Source: Bacilli bacterium (lineage in GTDB: Bacteria; Bacillota_I; Bacilli_A; RFN20; CAG-826). From it: 64,000 nt of DNA. The notes below the pieces were generated by a model that worked only from the letters and a program-made list of their open reading frames with translations, was not told the origin of the DNA and did not search any database. A program made the position numbers and the translations under genes. Below, in pieces: positions 34,468 through 42,940 of this stretch. How positions within the stretch are numbered: position 1 is the first letter of the stretch; each line of letters begins with the position of its first letter. The DNA lies in NCBI GenBank assembly GCA_017619815.1, contig JAFZRR010000017.1, positions 36,477 to 100,476 on the forward strand, written 5' to 3'.

Positions 34468-35802
34468 TTATTTTCCAACGCAAAATCTTGAAAAGATTTC
34501 TTTGCTTAAATCTGCTTTATTTCTTTCGCCTAAAATATCTAATATTGCATAATAGGCATCCATTAAGTTAATCGAAACCAAATCCACTGGTAAATCATTT
34601 CCAGCATCTTCTTTAGCTTTTAACAAAGAGTTTTTAGCTTGTTTTAATAAACCAATTTGTCTTGTGTTCGCTAAAGCTGGTTGTCTAAATGTTTGTTCAT
34701 CTAAACCAACAACACGATGGATTTCTTTAATTAATGGCGTAATATCTTGTGTTAAAGCGGAAACATAGATCTTATCGTCGTTCTTATCGGCGATTTTATC
34801 CGCTTTATTATAAATAATAATTCTATTGGATTTTTCGGTTAATTTGAGGATTTTTTCATCTTCTTCATCCAATTCTTTTGTGCCATCGAGAACAACTATG
34901 ACTAATTCAGCGTCATCAACGGCTTTTTTGGCTCTATCAACACCGATATTTTCCACAACATCGTTGGATTCTCTAATTCCTGCGGTATCTAAAAGATGTA
35001 AAACCACACCACCGAGATTAACTTCGCCTTCAACAACGTCTCTTGTGGTTCCAGCAATATCAGTAACAATGGCTTTTTCTTCTCCTACTAAAGAATTTAG
35101 TAATGACGATTTACCAACATTTGGTTTTCCGACAATCGCCACCTTGATACCATCTTTAATAATTCGCGCTTTTTCGCCGTCATCAACGAGTTTATCGATC
35201 ATATTGATAATTTCCTCACAGATGGTGATAACTTGCTGTTTATTGGCCTGTTCTATATCTTCGTATTCTGGGTAATCAATATTCACTTCAATTAAAGAAA
35301 TGATATCCGCTAATCTGGTTTTGACAGGTTTTAACAATTCGCTTGTTTTTCCTGTTAAGGAAAGCATTGATAAATCTTTTGATTCTTTGGTGCTTGAATT
35401 AATGATATCGTTAATGGCTTCCGCTTGGATTAAATCGATTCTTTGATGAATGAATGCTCGAGAAGAATACTCTCCATTTGTGGCTAATCTAGCCCCATTA
35501 GCGAGTAAAATATCGATAATTTGTTGGGAAATTAGCATGCTACCATGGCAAATAATTTCCACAAGGTCTTCACCTGTAAAACTCTTTGGACCTTTATAGA
35601 CCGCCACTACTACTTCATCGATTTTTTGGTTTTTGTTTTTATCAACAATATACCCAACCAAAAGGGTTCTTTCTTTGATTTCTGTAATGTCTTTGGAAAA
35701 GCATTTAGAAACAATAGAAAAGCAATCATCACCAGATACTCTAATGATGGCAAGAGCAGATTTCATTGGAGGTGTTGCTAATGCGACAATTGTTTCGAAC
35801 AT
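34468..35802 (-). CDS. mnmE: tRNA modification GTPase MnmE
   Basis: MnmE with MnmG installs the carboxymethylaminomethyl group on wobble uridine. From ATG 35802 (MFETIVALATPP, AAAGG upstream) it has 444 residues. It has the folate-binding N-domain, then the G domain (VGKPNVGKSSLLN, DTAGIRESNDVVE) and the C-terminal FCVGK with the catalytic cysteine. It lies just after the jag terminator, so expression depends on read-through or on a promoter within jag. MnmG is not in the window. Confidence 0.96.
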   Translation of the reverse strand: MFETIVALATPPMKSALAIIRVSGDDCFSIVSKCFSKDITEIKERTLLVGYIVDKNKNQKIDEVVVAVYKGPKSFTGEDLVEIICHGSMLISQQIIDILLANGARLATNGEYSSRAFIHQRIDLIQAEAINDIINSSTKESKDLSMLSLTGKTSELLKPVKTRLADIISLIEVNIDYPEYEDIEQANKQQVITICEEIINMIDKLVDDGEKARIIKDGIKVAIVGKPNVGKSSLLNSLVGEEKAIVTDIAGTTRDVVEGEVNLGGVVLHLLDTAGIRESNDVVENIGVDRAKKAVDDAELVIVVLDGTKELDEEDEKILKLTEKSNRIIIYNKADKIADKNDDKIYVSALTQDITPLIKEIHRVVGLDEQTFRQPALANTRQIGLLKQAKNSLLKAKEDAGNDLPVDLVSINLMDAYYAILDILGERNKADLSKEIFSRFCVGK

Positions 35803-35814
35803 AAATACCTTTCC

Positions 35815-35836
35815 AAAAAAGCGCCCAATAGGGCGC
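35815..35836 (-). terminator. Terminator/attenuator between jag and mnmE
   Basis: Perfect GC-rich stem GCGCCC/GGGCGC (35821-35826, 35831-35836) with a four-base loop, then six Ts on the minus strand, directly followed by the mnmE RBS. Confidence 0.85.
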
Positions 35837-35844
35837 ATTCTTAA

Positions 35845-36444
35845 TTAATCAACGTAAATGATTTGAACTCTACGGCGTGTGCCGGCATCAACTGATTCTG
35901 TACGAATGTTTGGCATTCCAGAGCATGCGTTATGAATAGCTCTTCTTTCATCAGCTGGCATTGGATCAAATGTATAAGTTGCTTTGGTTCTTTGAACCTC
36001 ATGAGCGCACTTACGGGCAATGCGAGCAAGGCGATCATATTTGCTGTCTTTATAACCATTGACATCAAGCAAGATTCTGAATCTCTTATGGAAGTGGTTA
36101 CACACAGCGAGTTTGGTTAATTCATTGAGCGCGAGAAGTGTTTTTCCGTTCTTTCCAATTAAAATTGGATTGTGTGTGGAATCAACAATGATACGAATAA
36201 TATCATCATCTAATTTTGTGTTAACAGTGCTTTCAATACCTAAATTATCAATCACTGATAAGACATAGTCTTCGGCGTATTTAATAACATCAGATAAGTC
36301 ATAGACTTCAACAACAACTTTCTTTGCGAAGATACCTTTTGTTTTATCGGTTAAAACATAGATAAGTTCTTCAACAGGAGTTCCACTATCTTCACTGGCT
36401 GCGGCTAATGCTTCGTCAACTGTTTTTCCAGTATATGATTTCAT
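35845..36444 (-). CDS. jag: RNA-binding protein Jag/KhpB
   Basis: Jag (KhpB) binds RNA and, with KhpA, affects cell division and small RNAs in Gram-positives. The 199-residue protein has the Jag-N domain (KSYTGKTVDEAL), a KH domain with IGKNGKTLLALNELT, and an R3H domain whose basic motif is RIARKCAHEVQRT. AGGGAG is well spaced upstream. It follows yidC at 12 bases. Confidence 0.94.
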   Translation of the reverse strand: MKSYTGKTVDEALAAASEDSGTPVEELIYVLTDKTKGIFAKKVVVEVYDLSDVIKYAEDYVLSVIDNLGIESTVNTKLDDDIIRIIVDSTHNPILIGKNGKTLLALNELTKLAVCNHFHKRFRILLDVNGYKDSKYDRLARIARKCAHEVQRTKATYTFDPMPADERRAIHNACSGMPNIRTESVDAGTRRRVQIIYVD

Positions 36445-36456
36445 TGTTTTTCTCCC

Positions 36457-37977
36457 TTATTTGGATTTTTTGCGATTCATAATCGCATGTGTTATTAGTG
36501 TTTGTGCGATGGAGAACAAAGCACCGATTAACCAATAAACACCTAAAGCAGACACTAAAGAGAAGCCCATGAAGATAATCATGGCTAACATGATATAAGT
36601 GAAATATTTCATCTTATTATCAGATTCTTTTTGTGCTGGATTACGACCTAATTTAGCAATCTTTTTCTTCTTTGCGGCATTAAGCCATTGAGGTAACAAC
36701 ATAGCGACTGTTTGCGCGGCGCTCATGAGTAAGAATAATCCGAGCGCAGTCCACACACCTGAAGTTGGATGTGCCCAGTTTGACCAAGTGGTCAAGACTG
36801 AACTAATTGATGTTGATAAGTTCAAGTGCAAGAATTCACCTGATGATAATTGCGCGCTGCCTTGCATTGCGCCCCACACACAAATGAAGACTGGGAATTG
36901 AACAATCATAACCAAAATAGATGTTAATGGATTGATCTTGTGTTTCTTATAAAGAGCTTGCGTTTCCATTGCTAAGCGTTGTTTTTCATACTGATTTGTA
37001 TTGGAATTTGGATATTTCGCTTGGATCTTAGCGATTTCTGGTTGTAATTCTTGCATCTTTGTGGATGATGTTGTTTGTTTGAATGTTACAAGTAACATTA
37101 AAGATCTAACAATCAAGGTCACAAATAAAATAGCAAACAATTGAGCCCATCCTTGTCCAACGGCATTTGTCATACCTACGGTAAAGACATCTAGTAAAGC
37201 ACCGATTGGCCATACTAATAAGCCAGATAATGGACCGTTCTTCCAGGCATAACCATAACTCTTTGCTTGAATTTGAACTTCAATTTCTTCAGCACCATAT
37301 CTACCGTAGTTGCCACCCTTAAGGGCAAGACAAGAACGATATGAGTTAATGGTGTTGCTCATTTGTTTCTTATAGTAAGTTGAGAAGTCTGTATTTGGGC
37401 ATTCAGCGACATTATCAATTAATGTGCCTGTGTATGTGAGTCTAGCTTCATTATCAAAAGCAACCCAGTTTTCCCAAAGCTTTTTGCTTTCTTTCTCGTT
37501 TGTACCGTAATACTTCAAATAGCCATAGTCATAAAGTAATCCATTAGTTTCTTTAGCGCTTCCGATTTCTTCGGCTGTAAGATTGGCTTTGATTTCATCG
37601 GCAGTTCTGCTGCTATCATCTGCTGCCTTTTGTTGAATGGCATGATCCAAAACAACATTGTCTAAAGCAATGTAGTATTTAAGGGATGGAACGCTGATTC
37701 CTTCTTTAGTAGCAGAATTAATAATCTTTCTAAGATTACCGCAGTTATCAAAGCTGGCGGCAAAGTAAACATTTGTTCCAGGAACGAGTCCATAAGAATC
37801 AGATGCTGCTTTCGCTTCGTCTTCGGTTTCATAGTATTGACACACACCATGATCGATAGCGTAAAGAATGTGGGCTTTATCTACTGTTGAACAGAAAGAG
37901 TTTGTACATCCAGATAAAAGTAGTGCTCCTAATAGGAGTCCACCAATACCTAATCCTAATTTTGTACCTTTTTTCAT
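36457..37977 (-). CDS. yidC: Membrane protein insertase YidC with enlarged extracellular domain
   Basis: YidC inserts membrane proteins alone or with Sec. The 506-residue protein has a lipoprotein-type signal with lipobox LSGC (Cys24). The C-terminal 270 residues are the conserved core: FVTLIVRSLMLLVTFKQ with the hydrophilic-groove arginine, MQELQPEIAKIQAKYPN, and later membrane helices. Typical Firmicute YidC/SpoIIIJ is about 260-290 residues; here about 200 extra residues lie between the lipobox and the core, including cysteines and many charged residues. It follows rnpA by one base. Confidence 0.93.
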   Translation of the reverse strand: MKKGTKLGLGIGGLLLGALLLSGCTNSFCSTVDKAHILYAIDHGVCQYYETEDEAKAASDSYGLVPGTNVYFAASFDNCGNLRKIINSATKEGISVPSLKYYIALDNVVLDHAIQQKAADDSSRTADEIKANLTAEEIGSAKETNGLLYDYGYLKYYGTNEKESKKLWENWVAFDNEARLTYTGTLIDNVAECPNTDFSTYYKKQMSNTINSYRSCLALKGGNYGRYGAEEIEVQIQAKSYGYAWKNGPLSGLLVWPIGALLDVFTVGMTNAVGQGWAQLFAILFVTLIVRSLMLLVTFKQTTSSTKMQELQPEIAKIQAKYPNSNTNQYEKQRLAMETQALYKKHKINPLTSILVMIVQFPVFICVWGAMQGSAQLSSGEFLHLNLSTSISSVLTTWSNWAHPTSGVWTALGLFLLMSAAQTVAMLLPQWLNAAKKKKIAKLGRNPAQKESDNKMKYFTYIMLAMIIFMGFSLVSALGVYWLIGALFSIAQTLITHAIMNRKKSK

Positions 37978-37978
37978 T

Positions 37979-38302
37979 TTATAGCCCTTTCATTAAATCA
38001 CTTAATTGTGATTTGTTGTCATCAAATGAATTGGTTAAAAATTTATTTTTAACAATGATGACGATATCAAGTGATTTTTGTGAATAATCAATAACTTCAT
38101 CACAAATTGCTCTCACTTGACGTTTGGCGCGATTGCGAACAACCGCACATCCAAGTTTCTTTGATGCAGAGATTCCGACTCTCGTCAATTTATTGTCGGT
38201 TTTTCTCACATGCACAATATAACTTGGTAACCTGTAGGAAAAGCCTTTATTAATCGTCAATGCGAAATCATCGCTTTTTTTGATGCGATTAACGACTTTC
38301 AT
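37979..38302 (-). CDS. rnpA: Ribonuclease P protein component
   Basis: RnpA assists the RNase P RNA in cutting tRNA 5' leaders. The 107-residue basic protein has the family signature VVRNRAKRQVRAI and the N-terminal IKKSDDFALTINKG. AAGGAG precedes the start. It lies between rpmH and yidC, the universal order. Confidence 0.95.
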   Translation of the reverse strand: MKVVNRIKKSDDFALTINKGFSYRLPSYIVHVRKTDNKLTRVGISASKKLGCAVVRNRAKRQVRAICDEVIDYSQKSLDIVIIVKNKFLTNSFDDNKSQLSDLMKGL

Positions 38303-38311
38303 CTAATCTCC

Positions 38312-38446
38312 TTAGGCAGTAAGTGATTTACGACCTTTAGCTCTACGACGTGCCAACACGTTGCGGCCTTTATCACTCTTCATTCTGGCACGGAAACCAG
38401 CTTTGCGTTGGTGTTTGATTTTGCTTGGTTGATATGTACGTTTCAT
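38312..38446 (-). CDS. rpmH: 50S ribosomal protein L34
   Basis: The 44-residue protein reads [18 protein letters not shown] at the start and ends with GRKSLTA, a typical L34. AAGGAGG lies ten bases before ATG 38446. It heads the rpmH-rnpA-yidC-jag operon and is driven by the promoter at 38480-38509. Confidence 0.98.
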   Translation of the reverse strand: MKRTYQPSKIKHQRKAGFRARMKSDKGRNVLARRRAKGRKSLTA

Positions 38447-38479
38447 ATTAAGTGTACCTCCTTAAACATAGCGTGATAA

Positions 38480-38509
38480 ATTATATGTGCATTTATCTAT
38501 AAATGTCAA
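38480..38509 (-). promoter_or_regulatory. rpmH promoter with palindrome in its spacer
   Basis: On the minus strand TTGACA (38509-38504), an 18-base spacer and TATAAT (38485-38480), both hexamers perfect. The spacer region holds the inverted repeat CATTTAT/ATAAATG (38490-38496, 38499-38505) separated by two bases. Confidence 0.8.
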
Positions 38510-38849
38510 CAAGTGTGTGGGTACGCACGAAAAGTTTTGGGAAAATCGATCTGTGAATAAAAAACGCAATTCACATAGAAAAATCTAATAAAATTTGAAG
38601 CGAAATTGAGTTTTCCACATATTTTTATACTACAAGCCTATTACACTACTTTTCTTTAAATAATAACATAGTTATTTTTATATACGAAATATTGATTATA
38701 CAAATGTGTTACTCACATAAAAATTCATGTGTGTTGATGGTTCAAAAAAGTTTTCCACATCGAAAATTTGTGGATTTGGTGGAAAACTCCTTATAGTGTC
38801 ATATTTTTATCGGAATAAATGTGGATAATTTAATTTTTTGGTTTTTCCA

Positions 38850-38878
38850 TGTAAATCGGCTGTGGATTATTCTATAAT
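38850..38878 (+). promoter_or_regulatory. dnaA promoter overlapping a DnaA box
   Basis: TATAAT (38873-38878) with a weak TGTAAA -35 (38850-38855) at 17 bases. A DnaA box (38861-38869) lies within the spacer, which predicts DnaA autoregulation. Confidence 0.6.
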
Positions 38879-38910
38879 TATGGCAGCAAAAATAAAGGAT
38901 TTTTTATTTT

Positions 38911-40281
38911 ATGATTAGTTCAATATCAGAAATTGCCCAGTTATGGGACAGATCGCTCAAGAGAATAGAAGAGCAGTTAGGTGAAAAGCAACTATTTGAT
39001 TCGTTTTTCGCAGATAGTTACATCTATGAAATTAGAGATAATGCGATTGTTGTCGTTGTTAGCACTTATTTAGCCAAAAACTTAATTAGTACAAAGTATT
39101 ATGATTTAGTTAGTAACGTAGTTAATGAGATTACTCAATCTAATTTTAGATTGGAATTTGTTTTAAGTACGGACATCAAACAATCTCAACCAACCCAAGA
39201 AGCACAAGCAAGCAAGAAACCACAATATTTTAAAGATGCTTCTATTAATCCAAATTTAACTTTCGACAACTTTGTTGTTGGTCATTTTAATCGCGAAGCT
39301 TCTCAAGCGGCATTATTGATTGCCAGCAATCCAGGAAAAATGTTCAACCCGTTGTTCATTCACTCTCAATCTGGATTAGGTAAAACGCACTTAATGCACG
39401 CGATTGGAAATTATATTGTTAAGGAAAAGAATCATAACGCAAAAATACTTTATATTACTGCGAACGATTTCGTGGAAGAATACATCAGATATGTCCGTGG
39501 AGAGAAAGAATCTCAATCATTAAAAGACTTTTTTGCAGACGTTGACGTCCTCCTTCTCGACGATGTCCAGTTCTTGGCGGATAAGGTTAAAACAGAAGAG
39601 ATGCTCTTCTATATTTATACAAACATGATTAATAACGGCAAACAAATCGTTATTACATCCGATCGTCAACCAGCAGAACTCAACAAACTCGAAGATAGAT
39701 TAGTAACAAGATTTAGCCAAGGGCTAGTTGTTAAGATTGAAGAGCCTGATCAAAACACATGTGTAGAAATTCTAAGAAAGAAAATTGAATCTTTAGGTTT
39801 AGATGTTAATAGATTTGATGAAAATGTTTTATACTTCTATGCTGATAAATTTAACAAGAACGTTAGAGAGCTTGAAGGCGCATTAAATAGGTTAATTTTT
39901 GTAACTACAAATTTCAAGAAAACAGACAAGGTTACATTAGAAGATGCGATGGATGCGGTTTCATCACTTGTTGGTGGAAATCAATTAACCACTCAACTCA
40001 ACGAACAAAAGATCATCAATGTTGTCGCAGATTATTACAACCTCACACCATCACAATTAACCGGAAAAATCCGTACAGGCCAAATCGCATTAGCTAGACA
40101 CATCGCCATGTACTTGATTAGACAAATGTTAGATGTTCCTCTAAAGAAAATTGGTGATATGTTTGGTGGTAAAGATCACACAACTGTTATGTCCGCGATA
40201 TCTAAAGTGGATAAAGAGTTGAAAACTAATGAATCCCTTAAAGAGGCAGTCACCGAACTTGAAAAACGCCTAAAACCATAA
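38911..40281 (+). CDS. dnaA: Chromosomal replication initiator DnaA
   Basis: DnaA binds oriC boxes and opens the duplex. The 456-residue protein has domain I, a short Gln-rich linker, the AAA+ core (HSQSGLGKTHLMHAIGN Walker A, LLLDDVQFL Walker B, TSDRQPAEL) and the C-terminal DNA-binding domain with GGKDHTTVMSAI. AAAGGA precedes the start at loose spacing. DnaA boxes flank it on both sides. Confidence 0.98.
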   Translation: MISSISEIAQLWDRSLKRIEEQLGEKQLFDSFFADSYIYEIRDNAIVVVVSTYLAKNLISTKYYDLVSNVVNEITQSNFRLEFVLSTDIKQSQPTQEAQASKKPQYFKDASINPNLTFDNFVVGHFNREASQAALLIASNPGKMFNPLFIHSQSGLGKTHLMHAIGNYIVKEKNHNAKILYITANDFVEEYIRYVRGEKESQSLKDFFADVDVLLLDDVQFLADKVKTEEMLFYIYTNMINNGKQIVITSDRQPAELNKLEDRLVTRFSQGLVVKIEEPDQNTCVEILRKKIESLGLDVNRFDENVLYFYADKFNKNVRELEGALNRLIFVTTNFKKTDKVTLEDAMDAVSSLVGGNQLTTQLNEQKIINVVADYYNLTPSQLTGKIRTGQIALARHIAMYLIRQMLDVPLKKIGDMFGGKDHTTVMSAISKVDKELKTNESLKEAVTELEKRLKP

Positions 40282-40429
40282 TTAGTTTATTAAAAATAAA
40301 ATATTCAAATATCTAACTGGTGTGGTATTATAAAAACAAGTGAACAATTTTGTACCAATTAACAAGGTTATCCACAAAATCCACACACATTATAATTATT
40401 ATTAATATAATAAATGAAAGGAAATTAAC
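40282..40429. other. Downstream oriC segment and dnaN leader
   Basis: A perfect TTATCCACA (40368-40376) and AAATCCACA (40377-40385) lie side by side on the plus strand. They are followed by a nearly pure AT stretch (about 40389-40415) with repeating TTA triplets that could be DnaA-trios and an unwinding element. TGG plus TATTAT (40324-40332) is a candidate extended -10 for dnaN. Confidence 0.75.
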
Positions 40430-41551
40430 ATGAGATTTACAATCAAAAGAGAAGAATTTCTTAAAGGTTTATTAATTGCCGGTAGAGCAGTAGGTAGTAA
40501 AGCTGTAGTTCCAGTTTTAGCAAATTTAAAATTAGAACTTAATGAAAATGGTTTATTTATTACTGGATCAAACTACGATTTAACAATCAAAACACAAGTT
40601 CCATATAGATTTAATGGTGTGGAAATCATTAGAAACTTCAAAGAAGGTGCAACATTAATCAATTCCAAACTCATTATCGAGATTGCTAGAAAGATGGAAT
40701 CTGAAGAAATCACATTAGATGTCATTGATTCCACAATTGCAACAGTCAGTGATAATCGTTCCGAATATAAACTCAATTGTGTAAGACCTGAAGAATATCC
40801 AGATTTAGATTTAGAACCAACAGGTACACAACTCACTTTAGCCAAATCCACATTTGATGCTTTGGTTTCACAAACCGCATTTGCAGCATCCACAAAAGAA
40901 CAAAGACCAGTTTTAACTGCGATGAATTTAGAAGCCAACAATGGTTTGTTAACCGCAACCGCAACAGATTCCGCTCGTATGGCGAGAAAAGAAGTGGTTG
41001 TTGATTCACAATTACATTTTGTTGCCAACATTCCAGCTAAGATGATGGTGGAAGTTGATCATTTATTAGAAGGACTTGATTCAGTTGATGTCTCCTTCAG
41101 TGATAAAAAAGCTTTGTTCTTGTTAGGCAGAACAGTTGTCGCCTCACGCTTAATCGCAGGCGAATATCCAAATACAAAGAATATTGTTCCACGTGTAACA
41201 AACTACCACTTAGAAGTTAACGCCAATGACTTTATTAAAGCCATTGATCGTGCGAACATCTTATCTGTGGAAAGAGAAAACGTCGTTGATTTAACCATGA
41301 GCGAAGATGGCGTTGAGATCTCCGCAAAGAGCCAACAAGTTGGTTCCGCGATTGAAAAGATCGATGTCTTCAAATTCGTTGGTCAAGAATTAAGAGTCTC
41401 CTTCAATAGTGAGTTCGTCGTTGCGGCGGTAAAAGCTCTCGGATGCGAAGATGTGAAGTTTGAATTTGTAGGCGAAATGAAGCCATTTGTCATCAGAAAC
41501 ATCTCAGATGATTCCGTCATCCAAATTGTCACGCCAGTGAGGACATATTAG
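40430..41551 (+). CDS. dnaN: DNA polymerase III beta sliding clamp
   Basis: DnaN forms the ring that holds the polymerase on DNA. The 373-residue protein has three beta-clamp domains. It begins MRFTIKREEFLKGL, has ANNGLLTATATDSARMA in domain II, and ends FVIRNISDDSVIQIVTPVRT, the usual clamp tail. AAAGGA precedes the start. A terminator follows. Confidence 0.97.
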   Translation: MRFTIKREEFLKGLLIAGRAVGSKAVVPVLANLKLELNENGLFITGSNYDLTIKTQVPYRFNGVEIIRNFKEGATLINSKLIIEIARKMESEEITLDVIDSTIATVSDNRSEYKLNCVRPEEYPDLDLEPTGTQLTLAKSTFDALVSQTAFAASTKEQRPVLTAMNLEANNGLLTATATDSARMARKEVVVDSQLHFVANIPAKMMVEVDHLLEGLDSVDVSFSDKKALFLLGRTVVASRLIAGEYPNTKNIVPRVTNYHLEVNANDFIKAIDRANILSVERENVVDLTMSEDGVEISAKSQQVGSAIEKIDVFKFVGQELRVSFNSEFVVAAVKALGCEDVKFEFVGEMKPFVIRNISDDSVIQIVTPVRTY

Positions 41552-41583
41552 GCCAAAAAAGCCCAATTTAGAGAATATAATAG

Positions 41584-41610
41584 AAGAGGGAATATTTTAT
41601 TCCCTTTTTT
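41584..41610 (+). terminator. dnaN terminator
   Basis: Stem GGGAAT/ATTCCC (41588-41593, 41599-41604) extendable by four pairs, with a five-base loop and a T-run. Confidence 0.85.
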
Positions 41611-41622
41611 ATTTATATAATG

Positions 41623-41640
41623 TATAATTGTTTCAAGGAG
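41623..41640 (+). promoter_or_regulatory. -10 element and RBS of the yaaA-recF operon
   Basis: TATAAT (41623-41628) is followed after six bases by AAGGAG (41635-41640), so the leader is predicted to start at the RBS. The -35 region falls in the dnaN terminator and is poor. Confidence 0.45.
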
Positions 41641-41646
41641 TTTTTT

Positions 41647-41865
41647 GTGGGCCCAAAAATCATTACTTTAAACGCAGGTGAAGAATACATCACGCTTCAA
41701 TCCTTGCTCAAAATTACGGCAACCATTTCCACCGGAGGAATGGTGAAGTCATATTTGGCGGAAACCGTGGTTTTGGTCAATGGAGAGCGCGAAAATCGTC
41801 GAGGTCGTAAATTGTACAGCGGAGACGAAATTCAGTTGCCTAACGCTGTGTTTGTAATCAAATAA
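41647..41865 (+). CDS. yaaA: S4-domain protein YaaA
   Basis: YaaA is a small S4 RNA-binding-domain protein found between dnaN and recF. I place the start at GTG 41647 (reading M-GPKIITLNAGEEYITL), because AAGGAG is six bases upstream; the ATG frame at 41620 lacks an RBS. It is 72 residues and contains VLVNGERENRRGRKLYSGDE, the S4 core. Confidence 0.9.
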   Translation: MGPKIITLNAGEEYITLQSLLKITATISTGGMVKSYLAETVVLVNGERENRRGRKLYSGDEIQLPNAVFVIK

Positions 41866-41869
41866 GGCC

Positions 41870-42940
41870 ATGATTATCAAGACACTTTCCCTCAAGAACT
41901 TCAGAAATCATTCAAACCTGACATATGAATTCTCACCCAAATTGAACATATTGACTGGTCATAATGCGGTGGGCAAAACCAATGTCGTGGAAGCGATCTA
42001 TTATCTCTCATTATCGAGAAGCTTTAGAACCTCCGAAGATGTTGATTTAATTCAAAAAGGCAAAGGAAGTGCAGAAATCACCGCGGTTTGCGAAGAAGGA
42101 GAAATAAAAAGAAAAGTTAAAATCGTTATTTCTGAAACTGGTAAACACGTGTTTATTAATGGCAAAGCGATATCAAAGATATCGGAATTGTCCAACTGCA
42201 TGAATGTATTATTATTTGAACCCAAAGACGTTTTGATGTTTAGGGATTCACCAAAAACCAGGAGGAACTTTATAGATATCAACTTATCTAAAAAGAGCCA
42301 ACCGTACCTGGATTATATCAACCGCTATAACAAGGTTTTGAAAGAGAGAAACGAACTCTTAAAAAGCGATAAGGTTGATCCTGTCTTACTTGAAACTACC
42401 ACCGAAATGCTCGTCAAATTAAGTGGTCCAATTGTCAGTTATAGACAGATGTATGTCAAGGATATCAATGATATCCTTATAAAAATAACGCGCGCGCTCA
42501 CGGGCGTTAATGGAAAACTCGAAATCAACTACAAACCATTTGTGGATTATGATGAGGACTTCCAAAAGAACGCATTAGAAGCGTTTAAACGGGCTGAAGA
42601 GAGAGATTTGCACCAAAAAGCAACAAGCATAGGGGTGCACAGAGAAGACTTCTCAGTCAGTCTAAATGGGCGCGATATCGGCCAATTTGGTTCTCAAGGC
42701 GAGAACAGAATTGTGGCTCTGGCCTTAAAACTCTCACCTTACTTCTTGATTGAAGACAAGGATAAGAGACCGGTAATAGTGCTTGATGATGTGATGAGTG
42801 AACTCGACTTAGCGCATCGTCAAAGACTCATTAATTTTATTAAAAAGTTTGATCAGGTCTTCATTACCGCGACCAAACTTGAGGTAGAGGGTGCCTCCCA
42901 ATACCAAATACAAGAAAATGAACAAAAGGAGGTCTTCTAA
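41870..42940 (+). CDS. recF: DNA replication and repair protein RecF
   Basis: RecF is an SMC-like ATPase that with RecO and RecR loads RecA at gaps. The 356-residue protein has Walker [21 protein letters not shown], the ABC signature region [16 protein letters not shown] and Walker [13 protein letters not shown]. It starts four bases after yaaA, and its TAA overlaps the gyrB ATG. Confidence 0.97.
   Translation: MIIKTLSLKNFRNHSNLTYEFSPKLNILTGHNAVGKTNVVEAIYYLSLSRSFRTSEDVDLIQKGKGSAEITAVCEEGEIKRKVKIVISETGKHVFINGKAISKISELSNCMNVLLFEPKDVLMFRDSPKTRRNFIDINLSKKSQPYLDYINRYNKVLKERNELLKSDKVDPVLLETTTEMLVKLSGPIVSYRQMYVKDINDILIKITRALTGVNGKLEINYKPFVDYDEDFQKNALEAFKRAEERDLHQKATSIGVHREDFSVSLNGRDIGQFGSQGENRIVALALKLSPYFLIEDKDKRPVIVLDDVMSELDLAHRQRLINFIKKFDQVFITATKLEVEGASQYQIQENEQKEVF

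Larger units (their letters stand above)
38463..38910. other. Chromosomal origin oriC, upstream region
   Basis: The 448-base gap between rpmH and dnaA holds DnaA-box-like 9-mers: 38552-38560 (TTATTCACA on the minus strand), 38611-38619 and 38751-38759 (TTTTCCACA), 38709-38717 (TTACTCACA), 38769-38777 (AAATCCACA on the minus strand), 38778-38786 (one more mismatch), 38820-38828 (perfect TTATCCACA on the minus strand) and 38861-38869 (TAATCCACA on the minus strand). A very AT-rich stretch lies at about 38620-38705. No gene is seen. Confidence 0.9.

Noticed and set aside
34826..35275. 149-residue open frame antisense to mnmE
   Set aside because: Serine-rich shadow frame with no RBS or conserved motif; mnmE is certain on the other strand.
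40573..41031. 152-residue open frame antisense to dnaN
   Set aside because: Shadow of dnaN; low-complexity composition, no RBS.
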